64,000 bases of DNA. Origin: Glycine soja (Eukaryota > Streptophyta > Magnoliopsida > Fabales > Fabaceae). Under the pieces are notes generated by a model. That model saw only the letters and a list, made by a program, of their open reading frames with translations, was not told where the DNA came from and did no database searches. Every line of letters starts with the position of its first letter. Within the stretch, counting starts at the first letter, position 1. This document shows positions 31,588-44,307 of this stretch, piece by piece. The position numbers and the translations under genes are program-made. The stretch is taken from the NCBI RefSeq assembly GCF_004193775.1, contig NC_041003.1:29998263-30062262 (forward strand). The letters are read 5' to 3'.

Positions 31588-34500
31588 TTGGGATTTCTTA
31601 TATGAAATCACGAATAGGATTATCCCTAGAACATGAGTAAAATCACCCTATTGTTACACCAAGTTAGGAGAATATGCCCTTAAAAGGCCTTGAGCTCAAT
31701 TTCATGGACATGGAGTGTAGCCTATTCCAGGTTCTTAGAGCTACAATTAACATCATTGTATGAGGTAGACAATTATTTCATATGTTACTCTGATCGAAGA
31801 TTTAGTCACCGACCTGAGTGTCATAATTTGTTATCTGTCATACGAATATTTATTTCACATAATCTTTTATTATTGAGAAATGAGAGTGAAAGTGAATATT
31901 CTCATATTTGTTAGAAGGCTATGATAATATATTTTATTTTTAGAAAAGTTGTGTTGTCATGTTTTAAACATGCAATTTCTATTCCCATCAAGAGTGGGTG
32001 GATATATCATATTTTCATGAGAATGAAAATTATTATCTATAATAATTACTTATTCTCACTTTTTTATTTTACCTTTCTCTTTTAGTTTATTTTTTAAAAT
32101 TTTAATTAAATAAATTTTAACATTTTTTCTCAAATTATTAAATACTTATATGTTGATGAGAATAACATTATTAAGTATAATATTTCCAAAAACGTGATTC
32201 TTAGGAAAACAAAGTTATATTGTGACAAACGTTCCTCAAGGACCTCAGCCCTCGACAGGAGACCTTGAACCTCATTTAGGAGACCTCAAACAATTCTATC
32301 CACAAGAAGAATACTTGATCAATATTACCAATCTCTAGTCCATCTTAAATACATCATTTGATCCATCTCAAATTAGACCATTCATCTACCTTAAATATAT
32401 CGACTTAATCATTTTCAGCAAACCATTGGTCTACTTCAAATACATCAGTTTAGTCCACCTCAAATAGATACATTATCCTTGTCCAACTCAAACAGAACAA
32501 TGCAAATAAAAAAAAGAAGCTCAAATTCATTTTTCTCAAATTAGTTATTTAAAATCTTTTGACATTTTGCTAAGTATGCCGCTTTACAGATTTTGCTGAT
32601 GGGTCAGGCTTTGTCCCCCATCTTTGTTTCTCCTGTTTTTTTTTATTTTTTTATTTCTTTAATAAATTTTGGATTTGTGGCCAAGTGATCTTTAGCATCT
32701 AAGGTACTGATGTAGTTGGGATGTTGGTTGTTAAAGTGATGACTAACTTACCTAGTTTCAGTTAAAAGAAAAAAAAACTTTTAACATTAATTTGACAATA
32801 CTGTAAAAACTAAAAACCATTAATTCAAGAGCTAGATTGATATTTAAATATACATCAAAAGACTAAATCAATGTCTAATCCTTAAACTAATCAAACCTAA
32901 AATTTCAAATAGTATCTTTTATTGAAAATTTAAATACTCTCCATGATTTACCTATATATTATAAAGTTTTACATTACATGAAAAGGAAGAAAAGAACTGG
33001 CAGAGAGGTCATGATATAGAAGTAAGTGCAGTCTCACGTGTGTGTGTTTGGCTCCATACAAACAGCACCTTTTCACTTTAATTGTCTTGTACCTTTCAGA
33101 TTTCAACCTTTTCTCCACTTTAGTTACACTTTCTGGCTAACTTTTTCTTTACATATATCATCAAACATGCACAGATACCACGGGACAATCCACGGGACCC
33201 CTATGGGCTATGGCTATTCTCCTGTATTTATAACGTTACTAATAAAATCACACGAACGCTATACAGAAAGAATATATGAATTGGAAAGAGGAAGGAAAAA
33301 TGAATAGTTTAGTTTAGTATAAAATAAGAGGTCACATTTTAATATGAGAAAGTTGATAAAATTTGAAAGGCCTGAAAGATGGGATTAGATTCTATCCAAA
33401 GTCGCCTTTCTGGACCTATAATGAGATAATTATCAAAATCATTCACCCTTTTCTTTTTCGAATCAAACGATCTTAATTTTACGTCATAGGGGAATCAAAG
33501 AGAGATGTTGCATAATTCTGTTCTATAATATTCTTAGTATTCTTAGACCGATTTTGTTCCATAATTGACACCGCTGTACAATTATATATCATCATCAATA
33601 TTCATGATCAGGTTGAGACTTGAGACAGATAGAGATTGGATTGAATCTATGCATTATGCGATGTTTCCTCTTTGCCACCAAAAGAAAAGAAAACGAATAT
33701 AAAAAGGGATTTTAATTTGATTCTCTTACACAATAAGAAAAAAGTATTAATATTATCAACATATATTTGTCAAAATATATATTTTACTCGGACCTTTAAA
33801 ACATGATACTGTTAACGTTATTTAAATGTAATATTCTGTGTGATGCTGCTAGTTATGCTTCGATAGATTATTGCATATGGCCAATATGGGTCTCGTTGAC
33901 ATTATGCTGGCTATACGAGCAATAAAAAAAAAGATAATTAGAGTCAATACAGAGTTTCATAAAATTTTGATGGTATTAAAATAATGATTTTCAATATTAT
34001 ATGAATATATTATTGTTCAAGCATCACACATATATTTATCATTTATCAACCTCTGTAATAGTTTAAAGTATTTTTCGTGAGTGTTTTAGTTTATATATTA
34101 TACTATTTTATCTATATATGTAAATACCATTTAATTTTTAATTTTGATATTCTTTCTTGAGATTTGAAAGTGAATTAATATCTTATGCTATACTCTTTAT
34201 TTAGCTGCCATATAATGTCTCTCTTTTTCTTCAAATACGTTTTTTTAGTTAAATTAGTTAATGTTGAAGTTCATGAACAATTTGACAACTTTTTAATTAA
34301 ATATTGGACTACTTTTTTTTTCCAACTGGGTCTATAGACTTGAATTTATTTTTTAATTGAGTTATTTTGTCTAATTGTCATTACAGAAAAATGAACTACA
34401 AGACCTAACTAGTCTATCAATCAAGTATTTTCATATCTGCAGGTCTATTGAGTATTCTTACATTGTCAGATCAAATTTCTTGTCTCTCCATGTTTTGAAT

Positions 34501-34664
34501 CCAGTATTTTTCAACTAGGTTTTTCAACTATGCTCACGTTAAATATTTTTAATCTATATTATTTTATAATTAAAATTAAGAATAAATATATATCTTTGAA
34601 TATGTAATATAAATTTATTTTAACTTTTGAAAAATTCTTTTTAAAATATTAAAATTTAATTTAC
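31588..34664. other. AT-rich noncoding stretch
   Basis: I see no supported gene. A 93-codon frame at 33026-33307 has no recognisable motif. A degenerate short repeat built on (G)TCYAYCTYAAATA lies at about 32337-32510. Several TG/AT-rich stretches occur. Confidence 0.5.
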
Positions 34665-35128
34665 AGATATAGAAATAAAAGACGATAGACTAAAATTTAT
34701 AAGTGACTAAAAAGATCAAGTATACAAATAAAATAAAGATAACTTAAGATGGTTAGAGAGAAATTTTTTGGCTAGTTACAGGAGTAACATATGAAGTGTA
34801 TCTCCAAAGAAGAGAAAAGAAAGAATATTAAAAATATCTAAATAAATGGTGAGAACCGTCATAAATCTCACTCTCTAAGTTTGTGTATTCTATTTATATT
34901 ATAGGAATAAAAGAGGATACACTAAAGTTAATATGTGACTAAGAAGATCCAATATACAAATAAAAAAAAGGTAATTCAAGATGGTTCGAGAGAATTTTTT
35001 TGGCTAATTATGAGAGTAACATATGAAGTTTATCCCCAAAGAAGAGAAAAGACAGAATATTAAAAATATCTAAATAAATGGTAAGAACTGTGATAATCTT
35101 ACTCTTTAAGTTTCTGTATTATATTTAT
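34665..35128. repeat. Tandem duplication, 2 x 232 bp
   Basis: The block from about 34665 to 34896 is repeated from 34897 to 35128. For example, AACATATGAAG occurs at 34786 and 35018, 232 bp apart. The copies differ by scattered substitutions. No coding frame. Confidence 0.85.
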
Positions 35129-36609
35129 AATAATAAATATGTGCTTTAACATCATTAAATATATTCGTCTAAAAATAAAACATTATTAATTTTTTTTATA
35201 TAAAAATTTAAGTGAATTGGATATCGATACTTATCAAGGTCAAAGCAGATCTCAAAATTTAAAAAATATTTACAAAAATACTTATAGATTATTCATCAAT
35301 AAGGTTTTCTTATCTAGAGCAGGAATCAAATCCACGCTTTGTTGGAATATAAATTTGTTTATTACCATTTGGATAAACTTTTGTTAGTATAAAACATCAT
35401 TAACTGTATATACCTTTTTATTTTTAATAATATTTATATCTTTTCAAATTACATATATCATATTTATAAATAAATTATTTTTTTGTACAAATATGATAAA
35501 ATGATCAAACATATTTTAAAAGTTCAAATTCTTAAAATATTTAAAAATTTACAATATCTATAACTATTAATAAAAAAAAACTATCTCTAATTGTTGTATA
35601 CATTTTCTTAGACCGTTTTGTCCTCTAACTAATTTTAAAAACTACCTTTGAATCAAACCGTTATTAGATAAAATAACTCCTTAAATACAGTTATTAGAAA
35701 AATAACTTCTCCATTGTGATAATTATTTACAGCTTTTAATTATTTTTTATTTTTAATTGAAAACTAAAAATATAAAAGAAATTTTAGTTGAGACACGTAG
35801 TGCCTGTTTCCAACTACTATACATAAAAATAAAAATTAATGATATACGATAAATTATTCAATATCTTTCTTAAAAATTACTACAAAAAGGCACACCAAAC
35901 ACTGATTGAATAGAAGTTGAGGCATGCATTGAGACATTTGTGGTACTAAGAACTTTAATCCTCAAAGAAGACATGCCAAATGTTGATTGAATAAAGGATG
36001 ATGACATGCATAAAAAAAATGTTGGGAGGTGTTAAATCTGATTTTAGATTGGTCGGTTGCTCTCACTATTGAATGACATAGTGTGCTATTTGATTTTCAA
36101 ATTAAGTCTAAGCTCAGCACAATCACCCTCATTAATGACTATAGGTTCGTTTGAATGTAGGCAAATTCAACTACGTTCGGATTCGAAGGAGCAAAGCAAT
36201 AGCGGGAAGGTACAATGAGTTAGAATTGATATAATGAAGATCTCTGCTACTTTATTGACAATATTCCATGCATCAATGGTAAGATACTAAGGACCAACTA
36301 GCCCATCCAATCAAGAATACAAAAGTCCAAGGGCACAGAAGGCCAAAAGAAAAGTTTAGGCAAAGAAAATATCCAGTCATGACTATATATCTCCTTTTTT
36401 CATTTAAAGTTTTATATTACAATTTAAAAGGTTTTTCTTTTAAGATAAATGAGTTTTGTGATGTAAAGGGTTTTTAGTTTTTGGCTAAGTAAAAGATCAA
36501 AATAGAAGTTAAAGATGATAACATCCTATACTATGGTCGAATTGCAAGTTATAGTTTTGAATGATAAATGTAATTCAATAGGGATGGTAAAGACTCGAGC
36601 AAAACATTA
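35129..36609. other. AT-rich noncoding stretch
   Basis: No gene is seen. A loose 81-bp duplication, with similar text at 35886 and 35967 ending in GCATGCAT/ACATGCAT, is the only structure I noticed. Confidence 0.45.
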
Positions 36610-38283
36610 AGTGTTTGGATCAGGAATTTTAAAATTTTAGGGAATTTGAAATGTCTAGAATTTGAATTGTTTTGATTTTAATTTTTTTAATTTTTTAAAT
36701 ACTTTGTTTGAATAAATCAATTCAAATTTCTTTAATTTTAAATTCTTTCTTTGGATAGGGCAATTCAATTTCCTCCATATGCAAAGTTTCAATTTATATT
36801 TTAAATAGATGAAATTTTATAGAAAACAAACACAACCTAATTTTGAAATATTAATTAATTTTTTTTCAATTTTTATTAATTTAAAAATACAAAATATTGA
36901 TAATTTTAATTAGGGTTGTTTTGCCTGATCACAACCAGTGATGTTTTTAAACCGACGTCAATCAAGGCTATTTTTTGATCGACATCAAATAGGTTTTTTT
37001 TGTCAAAGTATGTCGACAATATTTGTCAACTAATGTCAGCCAGGGCTATTTTTCGGCTAACGTTGGTTGAGTCTATTTTTCAGCCGATGTTGACTAGGTT
37101 TTTTTTACCCACATCGGCTAGGATCTTTTCAAACGACATTGACTAAGGCTATTTTTAGCCAACGTCGGCCTAAAATGTCCTAACAGGCGTTAACAAAAAA
37201 ATCTCCCCAATATCGACTAAAAAATAGCTTGGTCGATGTCGACCAATAGAACCTACCCGATGTTGGCCGAAAACCATCATTGATCAACAATGGCCAAAAA
37301 ATCCCTAGTCGAAGTTGGCTAAAAAATAGCTCTGATCGATGTCAACCGAAAAAACTCTAGTGGATGTCGACTGTAAGAACTTAGTCGATGTCGACTAAAA
37401 ATAGTCATGCCCGATGTCGGTCAAAAATACCTAGCTGGTGTTAGCAGAAAAAACCCTAGCCAACATCAACCAAAAACCTAGCTAATGTGGTTAAGAAATA
37501 GTTCTAGCTGATGTCAGCCAGAACACCCTAGTCGATGTCAGTAAAAAAATCCTAACCGACGTCAGCTAAGAAAATTTAGTTGACATCAACCAAAATACCC
37601 TAGCTAACATCGGCTGAAAAATAACCCTAATTGGTATTGGCTAAAAAATAGCTTTGGCTAATGTTGGCTAGAAAAACCTAGCTGACGTCGGCTGAAAAAC
37701 CCTAGTAGGTGTCTACTCAAAAGTTAGCCATGACCGATATCAGTAGAAAAAATCTAGCCAATGTTGGCCAAAAAAATCATTGGTCAACATCAACTGAAAA
37801 AATCTGGATGACAACGACAAAAAAAATCATTGGCTGACGTTAGCAAAAAATTCCTATGACTGATGTCAGTGAGAAAATAACCCTAACCAACATCATCTAA
37901 AAAAAATCTTAGCCAATATCGACAAAAATAGCTTTTGTTGACATCATACAAAAGAATTCTGACCGAGAAAACCTCAGCCAACGTAAGTGAAAAACAACTT
38001 ATGTGGATGTTGGCCATAAAAACTTTGGTCACCCGTAGTTGCGAGTGTTGAGCGAGAAAGAGTTGCGAGCAAGAACGTGAGTTAGAGTGAACATCTCCGA
38101 AAAAAGAATTTCAAATTCTATATTTTTTTAGAGAATTTCAAATTCCGCTGTTTTAGTCAATCAAAATTATTCATAAAAATACAAAAATTAAATCTCATTT
38201 CAAATATTCTATCCAAACAAGTTATTTTATCATGAATCCTTTTAAATTCCTTGAAAAAATGAATTCCCATGTTGAATTGCTTT
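36610..38283. mobile_element. Candidate non-autonomous element: minisatellite core between inverted AT-rich arms
   Basis: The left flank (TGTTTGGAT at about 36613, then GGAATTTGAAAT) and the right flank (reverse complement of TTGTTTGGATAGAA near 38220, with AATTTCAAATTC) are related in inverted orientation around the minisatellite. This resembles a foldback or CACTA-like non-autonomous element with subterminal repeats. I could not find a clean terminal repeat or target duplication. Confidence 0.4.
36935..38035. repeat. Degenerate minisatellite with about 24-bp unit and an internal orientation switch
   Basis: Units of 22-28 bp are built on GATGTCGGCYAAAAA preceded by CCTAG. There are roughly forty degenerate units. 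From 36935 to about 37165 the units read as the reverse complement (TTTTT...GCCGACATC). From about 37190 on they read forward, so the array can fold back on itself. Confidence 0.85.
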
Positions 38284-39859
38284 ATTGATGTCTAAGTCAT
38301 ATTATTTGAGGGAAATAATATTAAGTACGAAATTTGTTCAATGAATCCATACGAATCTTATGTGCCACTAATTAACTGATTGGTGTAATTTTTATTCTCT
38401 TTTCTGTTTGAATGTTTAAGCAAAAATGTGATTGGTTTGTTTTGAATTAGTAAATATTTATAACATCATAAATCTATCAACTAAATTAATTTTCATAAGA
38501 ATTTCAATCAAATCTTAAATTGGTTATTGAATCAAAGTAGGATTAAAAAAAATCGTGTAAGCGATAATAGAGAATGAATTGAGCCTAATTAAATTATAGC
38601 TAAAAATTAATTAGTTTAAAGAAAAAAAATTGTCCATGTGTTAATCATGAAAATCGTAAATAGGTTTTCAAAAATATCTTACATTTCTAATAAGTCAATT
38701 TTTACTGATAATTGTAATAATAAATAAATCTTTAAGAGTGAGACATAAATATATGTTTTCGATTGTAAGTTATTTTTAGTCGAACAAGTAATTATAATTT
38801 TGAACTTAGGGAATTTCCTAAGTATTGATGAGAGATAATATTCTCAATGGTAATAACCATAGTAAAGAGTTTTAGGTAAACATTTTTTTCTAACAATTCT
38901 TATAGCCACACTTTTTGTTAATAGTGTTTTTTCACAGTAATAATTTTCGATAATAATTATAATCATGCAATCTCTTGTGAATTTGATAATAATAAGCAAA
39001 GAGGATTGGATAAAAGTAGAGTTCATATAAGAAATGAAGATTGGAAAGAGATAAATGTTTAGAGAAATGTAGAAAAGTAAACAAAACAAAAATTCATTAA
39101 AAGTGGGATCAATACATATATTGTGACCTACGAATCGAGAGCCTTTTTAAGTGCGCCATTGTTGATGTTTGAGGATTTGAATGGTAGTGATTCAATCCAA
39201 CGGAAATGCTTGTTAAAGGTATTTATTTATAAACTTTTACCACTAAATGTTCGAATTATAGATTTTTGACACGAGTACAACAAGTTCCTAATTATTTAGA
39301 TCTAACGACGTCTAATGTCTTCAAGTAACCCTTTTCGCTAACTTTTGTAACTTTTATTTCAAATTCAAATTCAAACTCCTCCTGCGAGCACTCTATTCTT
39401 CCATGTGCATAATAATTTTGTCAAGAAACCATCTTTTATCGAAAGACAATATTTTGATAGAAACAACGTCACTTTAATCTTGTCGAAAGCTTAGTCATCG
39501 ATATTTTAATTAACTTGTAACTTGGAGAAATTTTCTTAAACAAAGATAACACCATGTTGTTATAAGAAGAGTTTAATGATCGATCATGTAATGACATTGT
39601 AAAAAAAATTCACATTGACATTGAATCATAAATTATGTTAATATGACTTTTAACGTTTTATTGTAAAAGTCAACAAGCTTATCATATATGAAGATTTATA
39701 ATTGACTATATAAAACTATTTTACATTGTCAATGCATTGCATTGTGTTTTTCCAACAATAATAAATATTTTGATCACATATGCAATTAATGTGAGACATT
39801 AACATAAACTTCTTCATCTAGGTACTATATTTCACCAAAATTTTCTCCTTTTCTCATAA
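38284..39859. other. AT-rich noncoding stretch
   Basis: I see no gene, RNA gene or recognisable mobile element; the only longer frame (38844-39089, minus) is low-complexity. Confidence 0.5.
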
Positions 39860-41580
39860 AACTCTGATGTTAGTTGTGGGTCATCCCTATCAGAGTGGAC
39901 TCTTGAACGACAAATGACCAAAACATGGTGAAATCTAGTCAAATTTTGTTGACAATCAAAGATCAAGACCAGAGAAATGTCACCACTATTGAGAAAATAT
40001 ACAATGAACAAAAAAATATCGATGTGAACAAAAGGGTCCAAGAATGTAGGTACAACATCTAATGGAGTTGATAGATTATGATCAATATGTATATTGGTTT
40101 AGAAGGGTGGACACTCAAGATGTTGTCAAAGATATAATGTGGTCACATCCAAATTCCATCAAGCTATTAAATTCATTCCCAATACGGTTGATTTTTGATA
40201 CTACTTATAAGATGAACAAATATCGTCTTCTGTTGTTAGAGATTGTTGGTGTGAATTCAATAGGCATGACTTTCTTTGTTGCCTTTGCTTACTTACAATC
40301 TGAGAGGGTGGACAATTTTGAATGGCCTTTAAGTAATGTCAAAGGATTTTTTATGAATGATGGTGTGATGCCTCAGGTGATTGTCATTGACAAAGATCTT
40401 GCTTTGATGAATGAATTGGAGATTTTTTTTCCTTCTCCAACCAATTTTGTAATTGCTTACTTGCTTAAAGGGTTAAAGGTGCATATGCAAGATTGAAGAG
40501 GTTGGCTCATGATAGCTTGAAAGATTTGCGTACTTGTTGGGATGCAATGGATAACATGCTTATACTGCAACATACTAAACTTAATGCATTGTTTTAGAAA
40601 AGCATGAATGTGGTTGACCACAAGTTGAATACACCATTTTACAAGAGCATATAGGGATTTGTATCAACACAGACACAAAGCTTAATCTCTGATGAGTTTA
40701 AGCGCTTTGCCACTATTGAGTTGACAGTTACGCTTGCAGCTGGACACTCAGACTACTCATGGTCTACCATGCGCCTATGAACTTGCTAGGTATAGTCGTA
40801 TCATTGGCTCAATACCCTTGAAGTGCATTCATGTGCACTGGAAGATGTTATCCATTAGTATTACAGATGACACAAGTAATTCTTAGGGGGACTTAAGTCT
40901 CACAAATAAGGTTGATGCATTATTAAAGACTTTTTATCACTTGATGTGGGATGGAAAATCACATTGAAGAAAAAGGTCCGTGAAGTTGCATTTTTGAATA
41001 CCACTTCAATGTGTCCTTCTCCAAAAAAGGTAAAAACAAATGGTGCACCAAAGTATGTGAAATATATTAAATGTGCACCTTCAATGTAGGAGAGAGTTGA
41101 TGAAATGAACACAGTGGTTGGTAGTTTAGGAATTCCAAGCGTGGCTCGCAGAGATGTTAGTAACAAAAAATGAACAAAAAAAGACCTGTACATGGATGAA
41201 TTTCCTGATTTCTTGCAATAGTACATCCTAAAAATTATTGATTGAGGCCCAATCAAAATTATGGTTAAAGGACAATTGTAGTTTTACTAGGTTAAGGTAA
41301 GGAATCATGGGCTCTAGTTCGACAAGACTTGATTCGGAAACTTCAAACATAACATTTTTTATATGTTGAGCTGTTTGACACACAAGACAATCTGGTTAAA
41401 TTATGAGACTCTTTGTATGTTCAGCCTGGCCCAACAACATCCATTGAGAAGTGGATGACCATTCCCGACATGGGCTATGTCATTGCTAGTTAGTATAGTA
41501 TTTGTCTTGGTTTCCTTATCTATGCTGTAAAGTTTGATGTAAAGACTCACCGCTGTTACATGGAACTATGAACTATCTCA
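39860..41580 (+). pseudogene. MULE transposase relic with OTU-like C-terminal remnant
   Basis: Just upstream of the main frame, G-H-P-Y-Q-S-G-L and then L-T-I-K-D-Q-D can be read across frameshifts. The main frame (40062-40496) contains the MULE catalytic region. It holds F-D-T-T-Y-K-M-N-K-Y-R-L-L-L with the first catalytic Asp, and V-I-V-I-D-K-D-L-A-L-M-N with the second. The histidine that follows in intact copies (C-R-F-H) is lost. Downstream, broken pieces read V-R-E-V-A-F-L-N-T-T and K-V-K-T-N-G-A-P. Further on comes W-M-T-I-P-D-M-G-Y-V-I-A-S, which in related plant MULE proteins lies in an OTU-type cysteine protease domain. Stops and frameshifts abound and terminal inverted repeats were not found. 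Host FAR1-type genes share the core but not this tail. Confidence 0.75.
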
Positions 41581-41705
41581 AGTTGAAGACTTTATTTTAA
41601 TTCATTTAAAAATATTCTATTAATTTATTTATGAAAGTACTTGTAAACTTTTCGTGTTTCAAATGCCAAAGCTAAAATACATGATACAAAGATAAAACAT
41701 CATGT

Positions 41706-41706
<1 letters not shown>

Positions 41707-41737
<31 letters not shown>
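41707..41737. repeat. (AC)n microsatellite
   Basis: About 15 uninterrupted AC units follow the MULE relic. Confidence 0.95.
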
Positions 41738-41738
<1 letters not shown>

Positions 41739-41739
41739 C

Positions 41740-42893
41740 TGATACAACATTAGAGCAACTTTATAAAGATAAACACCTAGACTTTGAGCCAGTCAACACT
41801 ATATATGACGCTAAAAGGAAACAAAAGAGATAACATGTCTTCTTGTCCAAGTACCCATATCCATGAAGTCTCTGGAAGACACGAAGCCACCTCCTAGCCA
41901 TTTGCTTCTCTTGAACATCAGATATAGGATCATCACAAGTACGAACCACACGTGCAACAACACAAGGGTAAGCTTACAAAAAAAATCATACTAAAATAGA
42001 ACAAAACTTAACACTTAAATCATACTCAATTACCATCATAAATTCAGAAACCACACATAAAACATAAATCTTAAAATTCTCATAAGAATCACTAGTTCAT
42101 CAAACATCACATAAAGATTCAATCATCATACACCATCATCATAACAAGTCAATCAATCATCATCATCATCATCATGATTCAACCATCAAACATCATCATC
42201 ATCAGTTTATCAAAGGTAGATTTGACTAAATGGAGATTTTCATCACATGAGCGATTAACCCGAGTGCATTATTTAACATAGTCGTCTTGGTGGCCATTCG
42301 GCGGGACCAAGATTAATCCCATAAAGAAAGTGTCATTTTATTAAAAGTACACAAGCGTGGGTAGTGGCTCACCTTGGTAAGATATGCATTAACCTTAACC
42401 TTTATAGGGATTTTCCCACCTATCTATTTTATAGGCCCATTCGGCGTTAGCCACCTTGAGAACCTCCAACACTAGGTTGAGGACCTTCCTAGCATCATCA
42501 ACACATGTGCATACTCATAAAAAAAAACTGATTAAACTTAGATTCCTTGAGGTTTGAGGTACAACACATTCGTACCCACCATCTCACTCATGGTCTGTCT
42601 TAAGGATCCAAGTTTCACCATCAACAACAATTCATCCCATGTACACTTGGGAAGTAGTTCTCAACACTCAGACATGTCATTCAAAGTTCAAATGTAGGGT
42701 GGTACTTAGGTAGATACTCCATTATGTAAGACCCCTGGGTCACTTTAGTAAGGTGGAGTTTTGACATGGAACTCACCTTCCCAAGTATAACATTTTCCAA
42801 TATCAACAACAAAATCTTCCCAAAGGATATAGTTAACTCCTTTTCACACATAGGGATGGTTCTTAACAGAAGATTAGCATCAACAACAATCAT
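41740..42893. other. Unassigned stretch before the Copia C LTR
   Basis: No gene is supported. There is a 62-codon minus-strand frame (41949-41761) without motifs, and an imperfect (ATC)n stretch at about 42130-42215. The mixed composition from 42230 to 42890 looks like an LTR or other repeat, but no second copy is present to prove it. Confidence 0.4.
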
Positions 42894-44243
42894 TGTTAGA
42901 TTGGACAGTCCAATATGTTGTTTCTGGACAATCCAATATACCTATAGTTTTGATGATAATAAAGATATAAATTGTTGATGGACTAATGGTTAATGTGAAG
43001 TGAAATGGGACATACTTAATATAAGCTCATATGGTAAAAATCCCTATCCCTATGCTCTTACAAGTTATTGTCCAAAGGAAATGAAACTTATTTTATTTAA
43101 TTGTGTTATTCAATGTCTAATGCATTGCTTTTAAACAAGTATCCATTAGTTTGTGAAAACTAGTACTCATGTATTGTGTCTCTATGCGCCCAAAAGGACA
43201 TAACTAACTTACACAATGATTTATGTTAGGTTAGTTAAGGTCCAAATAGTTTGCCTGCATGTGAAAGCATCTCGAGCATGGTTCACTCATAGAGAATTCT
43301 TATATTTGAATTTTTCTCTTGATGTATGCTATGAAATTATTCTAACATTTGAATTTCAAGTGTACAAAGCTAGAGACAAAAAGAATGTCATCGGCAACAA
43401 AACCAACCATACAAGTAGTGGAGTAGAGATCCCAAAAAGAAATATTCCTTTGTCCCCTATCTTTCTCCTCAACAAGCTACCACGTAGCATAAATGACAAG
43501 CTATTGATAACAGAATGCTTTGAAGAAGGTGTAGATCCCATATCAGATAGTTTGTTGAAGCCTATAAAATCAACCTCAAGAAGCAACACAAAGCACAAGG
43601 ATACATTCATATTATACAAGTTCTGAAACTCTATAAAAAAGTGTTGGACATTCAAATCTACAGAACCTAGAAAGCTTCATCTTTTGCTTAGCAAAGTTAT
43701 TTGTTGTATTCAAACTTAATAGTATATACTCTCTTTGAGAAATTTGAATCTTATGTTCAATCAAGCTGTTGTTTGGAAAGCTAGGAATGACTTAGTGATC
43801 AAAGAATACTCAGGTGTTCTTAATCTCATGGGAGATTAAGGGTGATCCAGAAGTGGTATTGAGAATACTTGTTGTAGCTAGGAATAGCTAAGTAAAAACT
43901 TATTTATAATTAGTTGTGATTATTGGAACCCTTTACAATTTTGTGAAAGAGAACTAGATGTAGCTCAAGTTGAGTGGACCGATATAAACATTGTGTTTTT
44001 TACTCTAGCTTCTGTCATAACTTGATCATTTTCAGATGCTTTAATCTTAACTCTCGACGCAAAAGTTTTTATTTAAACTCTTTTTGTGAAAATCTATTTT
44101 TAACATTTGGATGCTCTTATTAAGAGCACTTTCTCTAAACTTGTGATAAAATTAGTTTGTAAAACCTGCTATCCTTTGAAATTTTTTTATGCTTATTTAA
44201 CACATTATTCAACCCCCCTTCTGGTGTGATATTTGTTATTTTA
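42894..44243 (+). repeat. Copia C 5' LTR
   Basis: It begins TGTTAGATTGGAC. Its end lies just before a Met-type primer site, with the expected final CA decayed to TA. It shares its start, its ATTCAACCCC block near the end and its general plan with the LTR at 62516-63400 but is longer (about 1350 bp) and clearly diverged. A 136-codon frame inside (43216-43626) is not a gene I recognise. Confidence 0.72.
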
Positions 44244-44245
44244 GT

Positions 44246-44257
44246 TGGTATTAGAGC
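44246..44257 (+). other. Copia C primer-binding site
   Basis: TGGTATTAGAGC differs by one base from the initiator tRNA-Met site used by Copia elements. Confidence 0.8.
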
Positions 44258-44307
44258 TTGACTAGGTTGAGCTCCTGATAGAGCAAAGAAAAAAGATCCC
44301 GAGAAAG

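Noticed and set aside
33026..33307. 93-codon frame as a host gene
   Set aside because: No motif, no codon bias that stands out and no related exons nearby in AT-rich DNA.
36935..38035. The minisatellite as the source of the SIRE1 GATGTC modules
   Set aside because: Both contain GATGTC, but the minisatellite lacks the fixed 12- and 8-base spacing of three hexamers, so I regard the shared hexamer as coincidence.
36935..38035. CRISPR-like array
   Set aside because: Units are degenerate and contiguous without unique spacers of constant length, and the DNA is plant nuclear.
29865..39859. tRNA, rRNA or other structured RNA genes in the low-copy stretch
   Set aside because: I looked for A/B-box-like blocks and cloverleaf-like inverted repeats and saw none I could support; a dedicated covariance search was not possible.
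43216..43626. 136-codon frame as a gene
   Set aside because: It lies inside the Copia C LTR and has no recognisable domain.
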